A stretch of DNA of 64,000 nucleotides from an uncultured Tenacibaculum sp. (GTDB taxonomy: Bacteria; Bacteroidota; Bacteroidia; Flavobacteriales; Flavobacteriaceae): NCBI RefSeq assembly GCF_947498805.1, contig NZ_CANMLT010000003.1, forward strand, positions 434,001-498,000, given 5' to 3'. The notes beneath the pieces are model-generated. The model was not told where the DNA came from. It saw nothing but the letters and a program-made list of their open reading frames with translations, and ran no database searches. Position 1 is the stretch's first letter. Each line of letters begins with the position of its first letter. Below, piece after piece: positions 9,458 through 17,730 of this stretch. The position numbers and the translations under genes were made by a program.

Positions 9458-10366
9458 TTACGGAATAACAAATTGTATTGCGTTTTTAACAATAGAAACG
9501 GCTATTGATCCGGTACCGATTAATTCACCGTCTGCTTGAATAAAAGCGGTATCTTTTGTAGTTGGTATCACTGAAATTTTATCGGTTAAATAAGTTTCAA
9601 CTTTGTTATGCGTAACAATTTTACCGTTGTATAGTTTTTTTATATTGAAAACTAAATCTTTAAAAGTAAGATTTTTAGCAAAGGTGATATCAAAGAACCC
9701 ATCGTTACTACTTTTATAATCAGTTAGTTGCATACCACCACCAGAATACTTACAAATACCAAACAATGTCATCAAGCAATAATCTTCAATTGTACTATTG
9801 TTAATAACTACTTTAAAAGGCATTCTTTTGTAAAAAAGTAACCCAGAAATACCACTTATTAGGTAAGCAATGGGTCCGAATTTTTTTAAATTGTTTAGTT
9901 TATTAACAACATATCCATCATATCCAATTCCAGCTACATTATTAAAATACGAACTAGTATTTTCAAGTTGTAAATGACCAATATCTTGATATATAGTGTT
10001 TTGATTTTTTATAAGTTGAACGGCTTCATGAATATTTTTTGATATACCATAAGTTTTAATCCAATCATTACCAGTTCCAAGAGGAATAACTCCTAAAGTG
10101 ATTAAATTACTGTTGATAAGTTCCTGGTTCATTACTCCGTTTACAACATGATGCAAAGTACCATCGCCCCCACAAGAAATAATTTGTGAATATCCTTTTG
10201 ATATCGCTTTATGAACTAGTTCAATTTCATGTTTATGATGTGTTGTAAATTCAAATTCGTAAACAATATTATGATGTGCTAATTCATGTTGAATTTGCGA
10301 CCATAATTTTTTAAAATTTCCATTTCCCGCGTTTGGATTTACAATAACAAACCATGAGTTGTTCAT
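9458..10366 (-). CDS. Diacylglycerol/lipid kinase family protein (DagK/YegS-like)
   Basis: A lipid kinase with the DAGK catalytic fold, expected to phosphorylate diacylglycerol or a related lipid at the inner membrane. Near the N-terminus is NPNAGNGNFKKLW; the ATP-binding GGDGT motif is at about residues 69-73; LGVIPLGTGNDW follows near 98-109. Start ATG 10366 puts the VIVNPNAG strand at the usual distance; an upstream in-frame ATG at 10402 would add 12 residues not seen in the family. It is divergent from RNase R with a short shared promoter region. About 302 residues, normal for the family. Confidence 0.9.
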   Translation of the reverse strand: MNNSWFVIVNPNAGNGNFKKLWSQIQHELAHHNIVYEFEFTTHHKHEIELVHKAISKGYSQIISCGGDGTLHHVVNGVMNQELINSNLITLGVIPLGTGNDWIKTYGISKNIHEAVQLIKNQNTIYQDIGHLQLENTSSYFNNVAGIGYDGYVVNKLNNLKKFGPIAYLISGISGLLFYKRMPFKVVINNSTIEDYCLMTLFGICKYSGGGMQLTDYKSSNDGFFDITFAKNLTFKDLVFNIKKLYNGKIVTHNKVETYLTDKISVIPTTKDTAFIQADGELIGTGSIAVSIVKNAIQFVIP

Positions 10367-10487
10367 AAGTGATATAATGATAAAAAGTTTGCCAATGTAC
10401 AAAATAGAATTTATAACAGTTATTTAATAGTTGAGTGAATGATTTTATTTGTACTTTGCTAACCAAATATTTAAGACGAAAGATTTA

Positions 10488-12683
10488 ATGACAAGAAAGA
10501 AGAAAATTTATAAGAAAAAAGGAAAAATAATTAAAGATTTAACGAGGAATATCTTCAAAATCTTAAATGAGAATTCAGAGAAATCTTATAACTACAAACA
10601 AATTGCAGCTAAAATGGGAATTTCTGATACCGATGGAAAAACCCAGATACTTCAGAAATTAGTTGAGCTAACAGCTTCAAAGAAAATAGTAGAAACAGAT
10701 CGAGGAAAATATCAAATTAACGAAGAGAGAAATTATCATATTGGTACCTTAGATGTTACGTCAAATGGAAACGCTTATTTTATGAGTGATGATTTTGAGA
10801 ACGACATTTTTGTTCCTTCTGTAAATTTGAATAGAGGTTTACACAATGATACTGTTAAGGCCTATGTATATACAAAACGAAAAAGTAAAAAGCTTGAAGC
10901 TGATGTAGTAGAGGTACTTGATAGAGCTAAAAACGAATTTGTAGGTACCTTACAAATGAGTAAAAATTTTGGTTTTGTATTACCAGATAGCCAAAAGATG
11001 TATGCTGATATTTTTATTGCTAAAAGTAAGCTTGGTGATGCAGAACATGGAGATAAAGTACTAGCGAAACTTACAGATTGGCCAGATAATTCAAAGAATC
11101 CATTTGGTAAAATTACACAAGTTTTAGGAAAACCAGGAGAGCATAATACAGAAATACATTCTATCTTATTAGAATATGGATTGCCTTATGAATTTCCTAA
11201 AGAAATTGAAGAAGAAGCCTCTCAGTTACCAATTGAAATCACGACAGATGAAATTAGTAAGAGACGTGATATGCGTAATGATTTAACTTTAACCATAGAT
11301 CCAAAAGATGCTAAAGATTTTGATGATGCGCTGTCTTTTACGAAATTAGAAAATGGTAATTATGAAATTGGAATTCATATAGCCGATGTTTCGCATTATG
11401 TACAACCAAAAACAAAATTAGATGATGAAGCTTACGATAGAGCTACATCTGTATATTTGGTTGATAGAGTGGTTCCTATGTTACCAGAAATGCTAAGTAA
11501 CGGAGTATGTTCTTTAAGACCAGAAGAGGAAAAGCTTACATTTTCAGCAGTATTTGAAATTAATGAAAAAGCACAAATTGTAGAGCAATGGTTTGGTAGA
11601 ACAGTAACGTATTCAGATAAGCGTTTTGCTTATGAAGAAGCGCAAGCTATTATTGAAAATAAAAACAATATTGTTCCACAAGAAGTTTCATTAACTGAAC
11701 AGGAATATGAAGTTGATGAAAACATAGTAGAAGCTATTTTAAAATTAGATGAACTGGCTAAGAAATTACGTAAAAGACGTATGAAAGCTGGAGCAATTTC
11801 TTTTGATAAGGTGGAAGTAAAATTCAATTTAGATGAAGAAGCTAATCCAATAGGAGTATTTTTTAAGGAAGCTAAAGATGCTAATAAGCTTATTGAAGAA
11901 TTTATGTTATTGGCAAATAGAAAGGTTGCTGAGTTTATCGGATTTAAAGCTGGAAAGCCTACAAATAAGACGTTCGTATATAGAGTTCATGATGAACCAG
12001 ATATTGAAAAGTTACAGTCTTTACAGAATATTATAAGTAAGTTTGGATATAAAATCAATACTGAAACTCGTGAAAAAACATCTGATAGTTTAAACAAGTT
12101 ATTAACCGATGTTCATGGTAAAGCAGAGGCTAATATGGTAGAAACGTTAGCTATTAGATCTATGAGTAAAGCTGAATATACAACTCAGAATATTGGCCAT
12201 TATGGATTGGCTTTTAACTACTACTCACATTTTACATCTCCTATTAGACGTTATCCTGATGTAATGACACATCGCTTGTTACAACATTACTTAGATGGAG
12301 GAAATACACCAAAAGCTGAAATTTATGAAGAACGTTGTAAACATTCTTCAAAAATGGAGGAATTAGCATCAAAAGCAGAAAGAGATTCTATTAAGTATAT
12401 GCAAATTAAGTATATGCAAGATCATAAAGATATCGAATTTGAAGGAGTGGTTTCTGGAGTTACAGAATGGGGAATTTATGTAGAAATTAAATCTAATAAA
12501 TGTGAAGGAATGGTTCGTATCAAAGATTTAAAGGATGACTACTATATTTTTGATGAGAAACAATATGCGGCTGTTGGTCAAGCAAATAAGAATATTATAC
12601 AATTAGGAGATGAAGTTGTTGTTAAGGTTAAACACACCGATTTAGAACGTAAACATCTCGATTTTGAGTTGATTTCTCATTAA
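10488..12683 (+). CDS. rnr: Ribonuclease R
   Basis: A processive 3'-to-5' exoribonuclease that degrades structured RNA. Domains in order: N-terminal winged-helix-like segment (about 20-75), cold-shock OB domains (about 75-225), the RNB catalytic domain with the metal-binding DPKDAKDFDDAL motif at about 271-282, and a C-terminal S1 domain (about 645-731). Start ATG 10488 gives 731 residues; an upstream in-frame TTG at 10449 overlaps a probable promoter (GTACTTTG) and is unlikely. Divergent from the lipid kinase gene. Confidence 0.95.
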   Translation: MTRKKKIYKKKGKIIKDLTRNIFKILNENSEKSYNYKQIAAKMGISDTDGKTQILQKLVELTASKKIVETDRGKYQINEERNYHIGTLDVTSNGNAYFMSDDFENDIFVPSVNLNRGLHNDTVKAYVYTKRKSKKLEADVVEVLDRAKNEFVGTLQMSKNFGFVLPDSQKMYADIFIAKSKLGDAEHGDKVLAKLTDWPDNSKNPFGKITQVLGKPGEHNTEIHSILLEYGLPYEFPKEIEEEASQLPIEITTDEISKRRDMRNDLTLTIDPKDAKDFDDALSFTKLENGNYEIGIHIADVSHYVQPKTKLDDEAYDRATSVYLVDRVVPMLPEMLSNGVCSLRPEEEKLTFSAVFEINEKAQIVEQWFGRTVTYSDKRFAYEEAQAIIENKNNIVPQEVSLTEQEYEVDENIVEAILKLDELAKKLRKRRMKAGAISFDKVEVKFNLDEEANPIGVFFKEAKDANKLIEEFMLLANRKVAEFIGFKAGKPTNKTFVYRVHDEPDIEKLQSLQNIISKFGYKINTETREKTSDSLNKLLTDVHGKAEANMVETLAIRSMSKAEYTTQNIGHYGLAFNYYSHFTSPIRRYPDVMTHRLLQHYLDGGNTPKAEIYEERCKHSSKMEELASKAERDSIKYMQIKYMQDHKDIEFEGVVSGVTEWGIYVEIKSNKCEGMVRIKDLKDDYYIFDEKQYAAVGQANKNIIQLGDEVVVKVKHTDLERKHLDFELISH

Positions 12684-12724
12684 TATTTTAAAACTGCAAC
12701 AATAAAAAAAGAAAATAGTCTTTA

Positions 12725-12751
12725 TAGTAGTAGTACTTAGTACTACTACTA
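12725..12751. promoter_or_regulatory. Perfect 12-bp-arm inverted repeat upstream of the head-GIN gene
   Basis: TAGTAGTAGTAC and GTACTACTACTA are exact reverse complements around a 3-base loop. The element ends 12 bases before the ATG at 12764 and 41 bases after the rnr stop. It could be an operator, an mRNA hairpin masking the start, or a terminator of rnr (no T tract follows). Confidence 0.5.
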
Positions 12752-12763
12752 AATGTATATATT

Positions 12764-13441
12764 ATGAAAAAAGTGGTTTTTATAAGTTTGTTTCTATTAG
12801 CGTCATTGCTAAATGCGCAAACAACAATAACAAAAGAATTAGGAGAATTTTCTGAACTTAAAGTATATAACGGCATTGAATTAGAAATCATTCAATCAGA
12901 AGAACAGAAACTTGTTATAACCGGTGAAAAAGCAGAAAAAGTAAAAATAAAGCAAAACGATAATACACTAAAAATATCGTTAAGATTTCCTGAAACAATG
13001 GCTGAAGGTAAGGTAAAAGCTAAATTATTTATTAAAAAGGCTATTGCTACTATTGATGGAAATGAAGGAGCTATTATTACTGGAAAAGGATTTGAACAAC
13101 CAAAGATTGAAATTAAGGCTCAGGAAGGATCTTTTATTAATCTTGTGGTAAATACCAAGCATTTAAAGGTAAAAACCTCTTCTGGAGGGGTTATAAAGCT
13201 TTCTGGAGATACAAAGAACCAAACTGTTGATGCAAATTTAGGAGGAACTTATCATGGTTATAATATGATGGTTTCCAATTCATGTATTGTTAAGGCAGGT
13301 TCTGGTGCTAAAGTAGAAGTGCAATCTGGTGAAACTTTAGATGCAAAAGTATCTTTTGGAGGAAGTATATTTTATAAAGGAGAACCAGAGGTTTTAAAAG
13401 ATAAAAAAGTAATTGGTGGAGTTATTGAACACAGAAGTTAA
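12764..13441 (+). CDS. Head-GIN domain (DUF2807) exported protein
   Basis: A 225-residue protein with an N-terminal signal peptide (VVFISLFLLASLLNAQ) and one DUF2807 domain over most of its length. DUF2807 is a beta-helix/beta-sheet domain common in Bacteroidota secreted or periplasmic proteins. The repeating short strands with Gly turns (EIKAQEGSFINLVV, VKTSSGGVIKLSGD, VKAGSGAKVEVQSGETLDAKVSFGGSIFYKG) are visible. Function is not established. A striking inverted repeat sits directly before the start codon. tatA follows but has its own promoter box. Confidence 0.85.
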   Translation: MKKVVFISLFLLASLLNAQTTITKELGEFSELKVYNGIELEIIQSEEQKLVITGEKAEKVKIKQNDNTLKISLRFPETMAEGKVKAKLFIKKAIATIDGNEGAIITGKGFEQPKIEIKAQEGSFINLVVNTKHLKVKTSSGGVIKLSGDTKNQTVDANLGGTYHGYNMMVSNSCIVKAGSGAKVEVQSGETLDAKVSFGGSIFYKGEPEVLKDKKVIGGVIEHRS

Positions 13442-13446
13442 TTTTG

Positions 13447-13454
13447 TATCTTTG
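13447..13454 (+). promoter_or_regulatory. Flavobacterial -7 promoter box of tatA
   Basis: TATCTTTG is a perfect TAnnTTTG match 20 bases before the tatA start. Confidence 0.65.
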
Positions 13455-13474
13455 TAGCGTTAAAATTCAAGAAA

Positions 13475-13663
13475 ATGATTTCAAATACAATATTTTTAGG
13501 AATACCTGGTGGATATCAAATCATCATCATATTAGTAGTAGTCTTATTACTATTTGGAGGGCGTAAAATTCCTGAATTAATGAGAGGTTTAGGTTCAGGT
13601 ATCAAAGAATTTAAAGATGCCAGTAAAACTGAAGGAGACGATAAAATAGAAGAAAATAAATAA
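13475..13663 (+). CDS. tatA: Sec-independent translocase subunit TatA
   Basis: Pore-forming component of the twin-arginine translocon in the inner membrane. The 62-residue protein has a short periplasmic start, one membrane helix ([13 protein letters not shown]), the hinge [21 protein letters not shown] that defines TatA/E, and a charged cytoplasmic tail. Length is normal. It could equally be named tatE; TatA and TatE cannot be separated by this sequence. No tatC is adjacent. It has its own promoter box and terminator. Confidence 0.95.
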   Translation: MISNTIFLGIPGGYQIIIILVVVLLLFGGRKIPELMRGLGSGIKEFKDASKTEGDDKIEENK

Positions 13664-13690
13664 GTAGTAATATACTTATTCATAAAATAA

Positions 13691-13730
13691 GAAGCTCAGA
13701 TCTACTATAGATCTGAGCTTTTGTCTTTTT
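13691..13730 (+). terminator. Terminator of tatA
   Basis: AAGCTCAGATCT and AGATCTGAGCTT form a perfect 12-bp stem around a 5-base loop, followed by a T-rich tract. Confidence 0.85.
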
Positions 13731-13861
13731 AAAGAGATAATGAAAGTCCCCCGAAATCCATTATTTTTTCATTGGAACTAAACTAATAATTAATTTATTT
13801 AAATAGTTGATTTTGTTATGAATAGGAAGTGAATAGGGTTTAAAAGTGACGAATGGGAAGT

Positions 13862-14740
13862 TTAATAAGTTAAAAAATCTTTTAAATCATTTTTAGAGAA
13901 CCTTCTTGATATTGGAATGTTAAAATCTGTTTTGGTTGTTTTTATAAGATAACCTCTTGCGTTACCTGAATATTCACTGATATATCGTGTATTAATTATA
14001 AATGATTTGTGACAACGGACAATATTTTTGTAATCTTTTAAATCTTGCTCTATTTTAGATAGGGTTGTTCTAAAAAGAATTTCTTTCACACCATTTGGTT
14101 CATCAATAAAATAACTTGCGTAATTTCCTTCAGAGCTTATGTATATAAGCTTATTAATATCAATCGTTATATCATTATTAGACTGTGAAGAAGTAAAAGA
14201 GAAAAGTGCTTCTTCTTGAATTATGTTAGTATTAAAATGATTGTGTTGATTAATGTATGCTGAAGTTTTTCTTCTTTTTCTACGTAATTCTAGTTCATCG
14301 AAATAAAGCCAAAATAAAATAGGAAAAAATCCAATTGCATAAGAATATGAAAGTATTTTGAAATAGCCTGCTATATATTCTTGTTGAATACTTTTTCTTA
14401 TGTATATGTTATAAGGATAGGAAATACTACCTATTGTAATTACAGTAATATTGAGTAAAATTAATTGCTTTAAAACTGTTCTAGTTTCAGGATTGAAAAA
14501 GTTTTTACATAGCTTAGGTAAGAAATATAAAATAAGAATGATAGAAAAGGTTGAAATAGCACCAAACCCAAAACAAAAAAGAACGAGATTTTCTCCTAAA
14601 AGGTGTATTCGAAAGGGTTGAAAGACGATTAGAAATAATGAAACTATTAAACCAAATACAACACTTATAATTATATTATAAGTGCTATAAATTGGTGAGT
14701 AATAGGGTTTATTCAACCATTTTATTATGTTGTCTATCAC
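13862..14740 (-). CDS. Membrane-anchored LytTR-type DNA-binding regulator
   Basis: Four hydrophobic helices in the N-terminal half are followed by a short linker and a C-terminal LytTR DNA-binding domain (about the last 95 residues: INKLIYISSEGNYASYFI, FRTTLSKIEQDL, IVRCHKSFIINTRYI). It lacks a receiver domain, so signals probably enter through the membrane part. The start is uncertain. A GTG at 14740 starts just after the upstream gene's stop at 14754. An ATG at 14803 would read 50 bases into that gene and add a poorly plausible N-terminus. Probably co-transcribed with the YbjQ-like gene. Confidence 0.8.
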   Translation of the reverse strand: MIDNIIKWLNKPYYSPIYSTYNIIISVVFGLIVSLFLIVFQPFRIHLLGENLVLFCFGFGAISTFSIILILYFLPKLCKNFFNPETRTVLKQLILLNITVITIGSISYPYNIYIRKSIQQEYIAGYFKILSYSYAIGFFPILFWLYFDELELRRKRRKTSAYINQHNHFNTNIIQEEALFSFTSSQSNNDITIDINKLIYISSEGNYASYFIDEPNGVKEILFRTTLSKIEQDLKDYKNIVRCHKSFIINTRYISEYSGNARGYLIKTTKTDFNIPISRRFSKNDLKDFLTY

Positions 14741-14753
14741 ATTGTATAAGGTA

Positions 14754-15071
14754 TTAAAACTTAATAGCTGTGCCAGATGCAGTAACCATAAGCATTCCAC
14801 CATTTGGACCTACAGTTTCATAGTCTAAATCAACTCCTACAATAGCATCAGCTCCAAGTTGAACAGCTCTATCTTGCATCTCTTTTAAAGCACTTTCTTT
14901 AGCTTGTCTTAGTACTTTTTCATAGGATGCAGATCGACCTCCTACAATGTCTCTAATACCTGCAAAAAAATCTTTTATAAAGTTAGCTCCAATAATTGTT
15001 TCACCTGTAACAATTCCTAGGTATTGTTGAGCAGGTTTGTTTTCAATGGTGTTTGTGGTTGTTATTATCAT
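14754..15071 (-). CDS. YbjQ/UPF0145 family protein
   Basis: A 105-residue cytoplasmic protein of the YbjQ (UPF0145) family, which forms pentamers in known structures and is annotated as putative heavy-metal binding. Seen here: [17 protein letters not shown], then [22 protein letters not shown] and [17 protein letters not shown], all typical. Function remains open. It sits between a stomatin-like gene and a LytTR regulator on the same strand, with a hairpin terminator separating it from the stomatin gene. Confidence 0.85.
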   Translation of the reverse strand: MIITTTNTIENKPAQQYLGIVTGETIIGANFIKDFFAGIRDIVGGRSASYEKVLRQAKESALKEMQDRAVQLGADAIVGVDLDYETVGPNGGMLMVTASGTAIKF

Positions 15072-15092
15072 AATTTCGGTAATTAAGTTAAT

Positions 15093-15127
15093 AAAAAAAA
15101 CCTGAAATAGAAAAATCAGGTTTTTAA
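15093..15127 (-). terminator. Terminator between the stomatin-like and YbjQ-like genes
   Basis: AAAAACCTGA and TCAGGTTTTT form a 10-bp stem with A/T tracts on both sides, just past the stomatin-like stop codon. Confidence 0.7.
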
Positions 15128-15148
15128 AAAGTGGTATATAAATTGTTA

Positions 15149-16078
15149 TTATTCGTTGTTTTTCTTTTTGGCTTTGGCTTCTTTCATAGCTTCACCTATT
15201 TGATTACTTGCTGCAAAACTAGCAACCATATCATTTAACATCTGGCTACCTGCTTGTGGTGAGTTAGGTAGTAATATTAAATTACTATTGGTGTCTGAAC
15301 CTATAGATTGTAAAGTATCATAATGTTGAGTTACTACAATTAGAGCAGAAGCTTCTTGAGAGTTGATACCTACTTTGTTTAAGACTTCTACAGACTCTTC
15401 TAAACCACGTGCAATCTCACGTCTCTGATCTGCAATACCTTGTCCTTGTAAACGTTTACTTTCAGCTTCAGCTTTTGCTTTTTCAACAATTAAAATACGC
15501 TGTGCATCACCTTCATATTGAGCAGCTACTTTTTCACGTTCAGCAGCATTAATTCGGTTCATAGCTTCTTTTACTTGCGAATCAGGATCAATATCGGTTA
15601 CTAAAGTTTTAATAATGTCATAACCATATTCCATCATGGCATCGTTTAATTCAGATTTTACAGCAATTGCGATATCATCTTTTTTTACAAAGACGTCATC
15701 TAAGCGCATTTTAGGAACTTCTGCGCGTACAACATCAAATACATATGAAGTAATCTGATCGTGCGGATAATCTAGCTTATAAAACGCTTCATACACTTTG
15801 TCTCTAATAACTTTGTATTGAACAGAAACTTTTAACTTTACAAATACATCATCTAATGTCTTCGTTTCTACAATAACATCTAATTGTTGAATTTTTAAAC
15901 TCAATTTTCCAGCAATTCTATCAACTAAAGGAATTTTTAAATGTAAACCCGAATGTCTAATACTGTGAAATTTACCAAATCTTTCAATCACAGCAGCAGT
16001 TTGTTGCTTCACAATAAAGAAAGAAGATAATAGAACAATAATTCCGAAGAAAATTAATGGATACATTAAAATAGGCAT
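15149..16078 (-). CDS. SPFH/stomatin-like (slipin) membrane protein
   Basis: A 309-residue SPFH protein: one N-terminal membrane hairpin or helix ([16 protein letters not shown]), an SPFH/band-7 domain at about residues 25-185 ([13 protein letters not shown], then [25 protein letters not shown]), a long Ala/Glu-rich coiled coil at about 190-230, and a C-terminal assembly region. Such proteins oligomerise into membrane microdomain scaffolds, often with an NfeD partner. No NfeD gene is adjacent here. Divergent from the DoxX gene. Confidence 0.9.
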   Translation of the reverse strand: MPILMYPLIFFGIIVLLSSFFIVKQQTAAVIERFGKFHSIRHSGLHLKIPLVDRIAGKLSLKIQQLDVIVETKTLDDVFVKLKVSVQYKVIRDKVYEAFYKLDYPHDQITSYVFDVVRAEVPKMRLDDVFVKKDDIAIAVKSELNDAMMEYGYDIIKTLVTDIDPDSQVKEAMNRINAAEREKVAAQYEGDAQRILIVEKAKAEAESKRLQGQGIADQRREIARGLEESVEVLNKVGINSQEASALIVVTQHYDTLQSIGSDTNSNLILLPNSPQAGSQMLNDMVASFAASNQIGEAMKEAKAKKKNNE

Positions 16079-16182
16079 GGTGTTAATTTTTTATTAGTTA
16101 GTAATTTTTCTTTAAATATATAGCTTATATATCGTATAAGACGCAATTTTTAGAAAATGTTACAACTAACATACAGATAACT

Positions 16183-16190
16183 TATATTTG
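16183..16190 (+). promoter_or_regulatory. Flavobacterial -7 promoter box of the DoxX gene
   Basis: TATATTTG matches TAnnTTTG and ends 15 bases before ATG 16206. This argues against the in-frame TTG that lies inside the box. Confidence 0.6.
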
Positions 16191-16205
16191 CTAAAAATCA
16201 ATTAT

Positions 16206-16604
16206 ATGGAACTTATACAAAAACACATTACTGAAATTTTAGCATTGTTATTTTTAATCGTTACTTTTTTACAATCGGGTATCGATAAAGTTACTGACTG
16301 GAATGGAAATTTATCATTTATAAAAGGGCATTTTAAAAATTCACCGTTGAAAAATATGGTACCATTATTATTGGCGGTAATTTTAGTTTTAGAATTATTG
16401 GCAGGAGCATTAATGTTTGTTGGAATTTTCCATTTAGCAACAACAGGTAATCATGAGATGGCATTAATTGGAGCTGAACTTTCTGCAGTAACTTTGATTT
16501 TCTTATTAATCGGACAAAGGTTGGCAAAGGATTATGCTGGAGCGATGACCTTGGCAGTTTACTTTGTAATTTCGATTTTTACAGTATTTTTATTAAATAA
16601 ATAA
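16206..16604 (+). CDS. DoxX family membrane protein
   Basis: A 132-residue protein with four predicted membrane helices (LALLFLIVTFLQSGIDKV; VPLLLAVILVLELLAGALMFV; ALIGAELSAVTLIFLLIGQRL; AGAMTLAVYFVISIFTVFLL), matching the four-helix DoxX/DoxD fold. The polar FLQSGIDKVxDW pattern in helix 1 is typical. Function of most bacterial DoxX proteins is unsettled; redox or small-molecule roles at the membrane have been proposed. Start ATG 16206 was chosen because a promoter box lies over the upstream TTG. Confidence 0.8.
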   Translation: MELIQKHITEILALLFLIVTFLQSGIDKVTDWNGNLSFIKGHFKNSPLKNMVPLLLAVILVLELLAGALMFVGIFHLATTGNHEMALIGAELSAVTLIFLLIGQRLAKDYAGAMTLAVYFVISIFTVFLLNK

Positions 16605-16645
16605 AAATTATTGTAAATATAGTTTTAAATAAATATAACTTATAT

Positions 16646-16690
16646 AAAAACCTCTTAAATATGCGATTTAAGAGGTTTTCTTTTTTTAGA
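16646..16690 (+). terminator. Terminator of the DoxX gene
   Basis: AAAACCTCTTAAAT and ATTTAAGAGGTTTT form a 14-bp stem with a 5-base loop and a T-rich tail. Confidence 0.8.
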
Positions 16691-16748
16691 AAGGTATTTC
16701 TACTACTTATATAGTGAAACGGCTTTATATCTTGTTAAAATAAGTATT

Positions 16749-17606
16749 TTATTCTTTTTTAAGTATGTATATGTGAGAAGAGTATTCTTTGGTTTTTTTG
16801 GCTTTTATATTCGAAATAAAACCTAAACAAAAAGCTTTAATCGGATTTGATTTACCGCTTTTATATTTTTCACTTAATAAAGAAACATAATACGAATCAA
16901 ATTTCATCGGTAGAATATTTTCAAGTATGAAATCATATTGGGAAAATATTTTAGAGATACTTGTTTTTGAAAAATGCCAAAGATGACGAGGTACATCAAA
17001 AGCAGCCCAATGTTCTTTATAATAATTAGCATCGTAACTTTTATAATTTGGAACGGCAACAATTAGTTTGCCATTTGGTTTTAAAAGTTTTTTGAGCATA
17101 GATACATATTCGAATAGGTTAGGTACATGTTCGAGAACATGCCATAAAGTTATAACATCGAACTTTTGATTTTCTATGGCATCTAAATTTTCTTTTAACT
17201 GGATACCTTTTGTAAGTGCAATTTCTCTTGCTTTTTTTGAAGGTTCAACACCAATGGTTTTCCAATTATTAGATGCACAAGTTTTTAAAAAGTCTCCGGT
17301 ACCTGCTCCAATATCGAGTATTACTTTTTCTTGAGTGTTAAATGAATTAATAAGTTTTAACTTTCTTTTGAGTGAGTAATTTTTTACAAGTTGGTATACT
17401 TTATCAAATAAAGTTTTTTTACTATCAGTATGTGAAATATATAATTCACTTTGATAATATTTATCAAGATTTGAAGGTACTGGGGAAGTGACGAGTAAAT
17501 CATAGGTTTGATTATACATCACTTCATAGCTTTCTTTACTAACGGTATAATCAATACAGTTCAACAAAGGTTTTAAATCTCTGTAGAGCTCTTTTTGGTT
17601 GTTCAA
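16749..17606 (-). CDS. Class I SAM-dependent methyltransferase
   Basis: A 285-residue protein with a Rossmann methyltransferase core at about residues 85-215: motif I VILDIGAGTGDFL, an acidic GVEPSKKA strand-2 loop, and post-I motifs DVITLWHVLEHVPN and LLKPNGKLIVAVPNY. The LWHVLEHV pattern is frequent in methyltransferases acting on glycans or lipids, but the substrate cannot be inferred. The start appears to be TTG (17606), since no in-frame ATG gives the conserved N-terminus. Downstream of mnmG on the same strand but separated by a terminator. Confidence 0.85.
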   Translation of the reverse strand: MNNQKELYRDLKPLLNCIDYTVSKESYEVMYNQTYDLLVTSPVPSNLDKYYQSELYISHTDSKKTLFDKVYQLVKNYSLKRKLKLINSFNTQEKVILDIGAGTGDFLKTCASNNWKTIGVEPSKKAREIALTKGIQLKENLDAIENQKFDVITLWHVLEHVPNLFEYVSMLKKLLKPNGKLIVAVPNYKSYDANYYKEHWAAFDVPRHLWHFSKTSISKIFSQYDFILENILPMKFDSYYVSLLSEKYKSGKSNPIKAFCLGFISNIKAKKTKEYSSHIYILKKE

Positions 17607-17627
17607 GTTCGGTTGATTTTTTTAATA

Positions 17628-17643
17628 TGTTCCACATGGAACA
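17628..17643. other. ParS-like palindrome, near match
   Basis: TGTTCCACATGGAACA has 7-bp inverted arms around CA. It differs by one central base from the parS form TGTTCCACGTGGAACA. It lies between the methyltransferase and mnmG genes. Confidence 0.35.
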
Positions 17644-17679
17644 TACAATTCTTTTATAGTACAATATTACGTAAAAAAT

Positions 17680-17712
17680 AAAAACGTTCCACATGGAACG
17701 TTTTTATTTTTT
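17680..17712 (-). terminator. Terminator of mnmG containing a parS-like palindrome
   Basis: GTTCCACATGGAAC (17686-17699) is extended by A and T tracts to a long stem. On the minus strand it is followed by T residues, as expected for a Rho-independent terminator of mnmG. The core repeats the sequence at 17628-17643. Confidence 0.6.
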
Positions 17713-17730
17713 TGCAAATATTGCTTTTTA

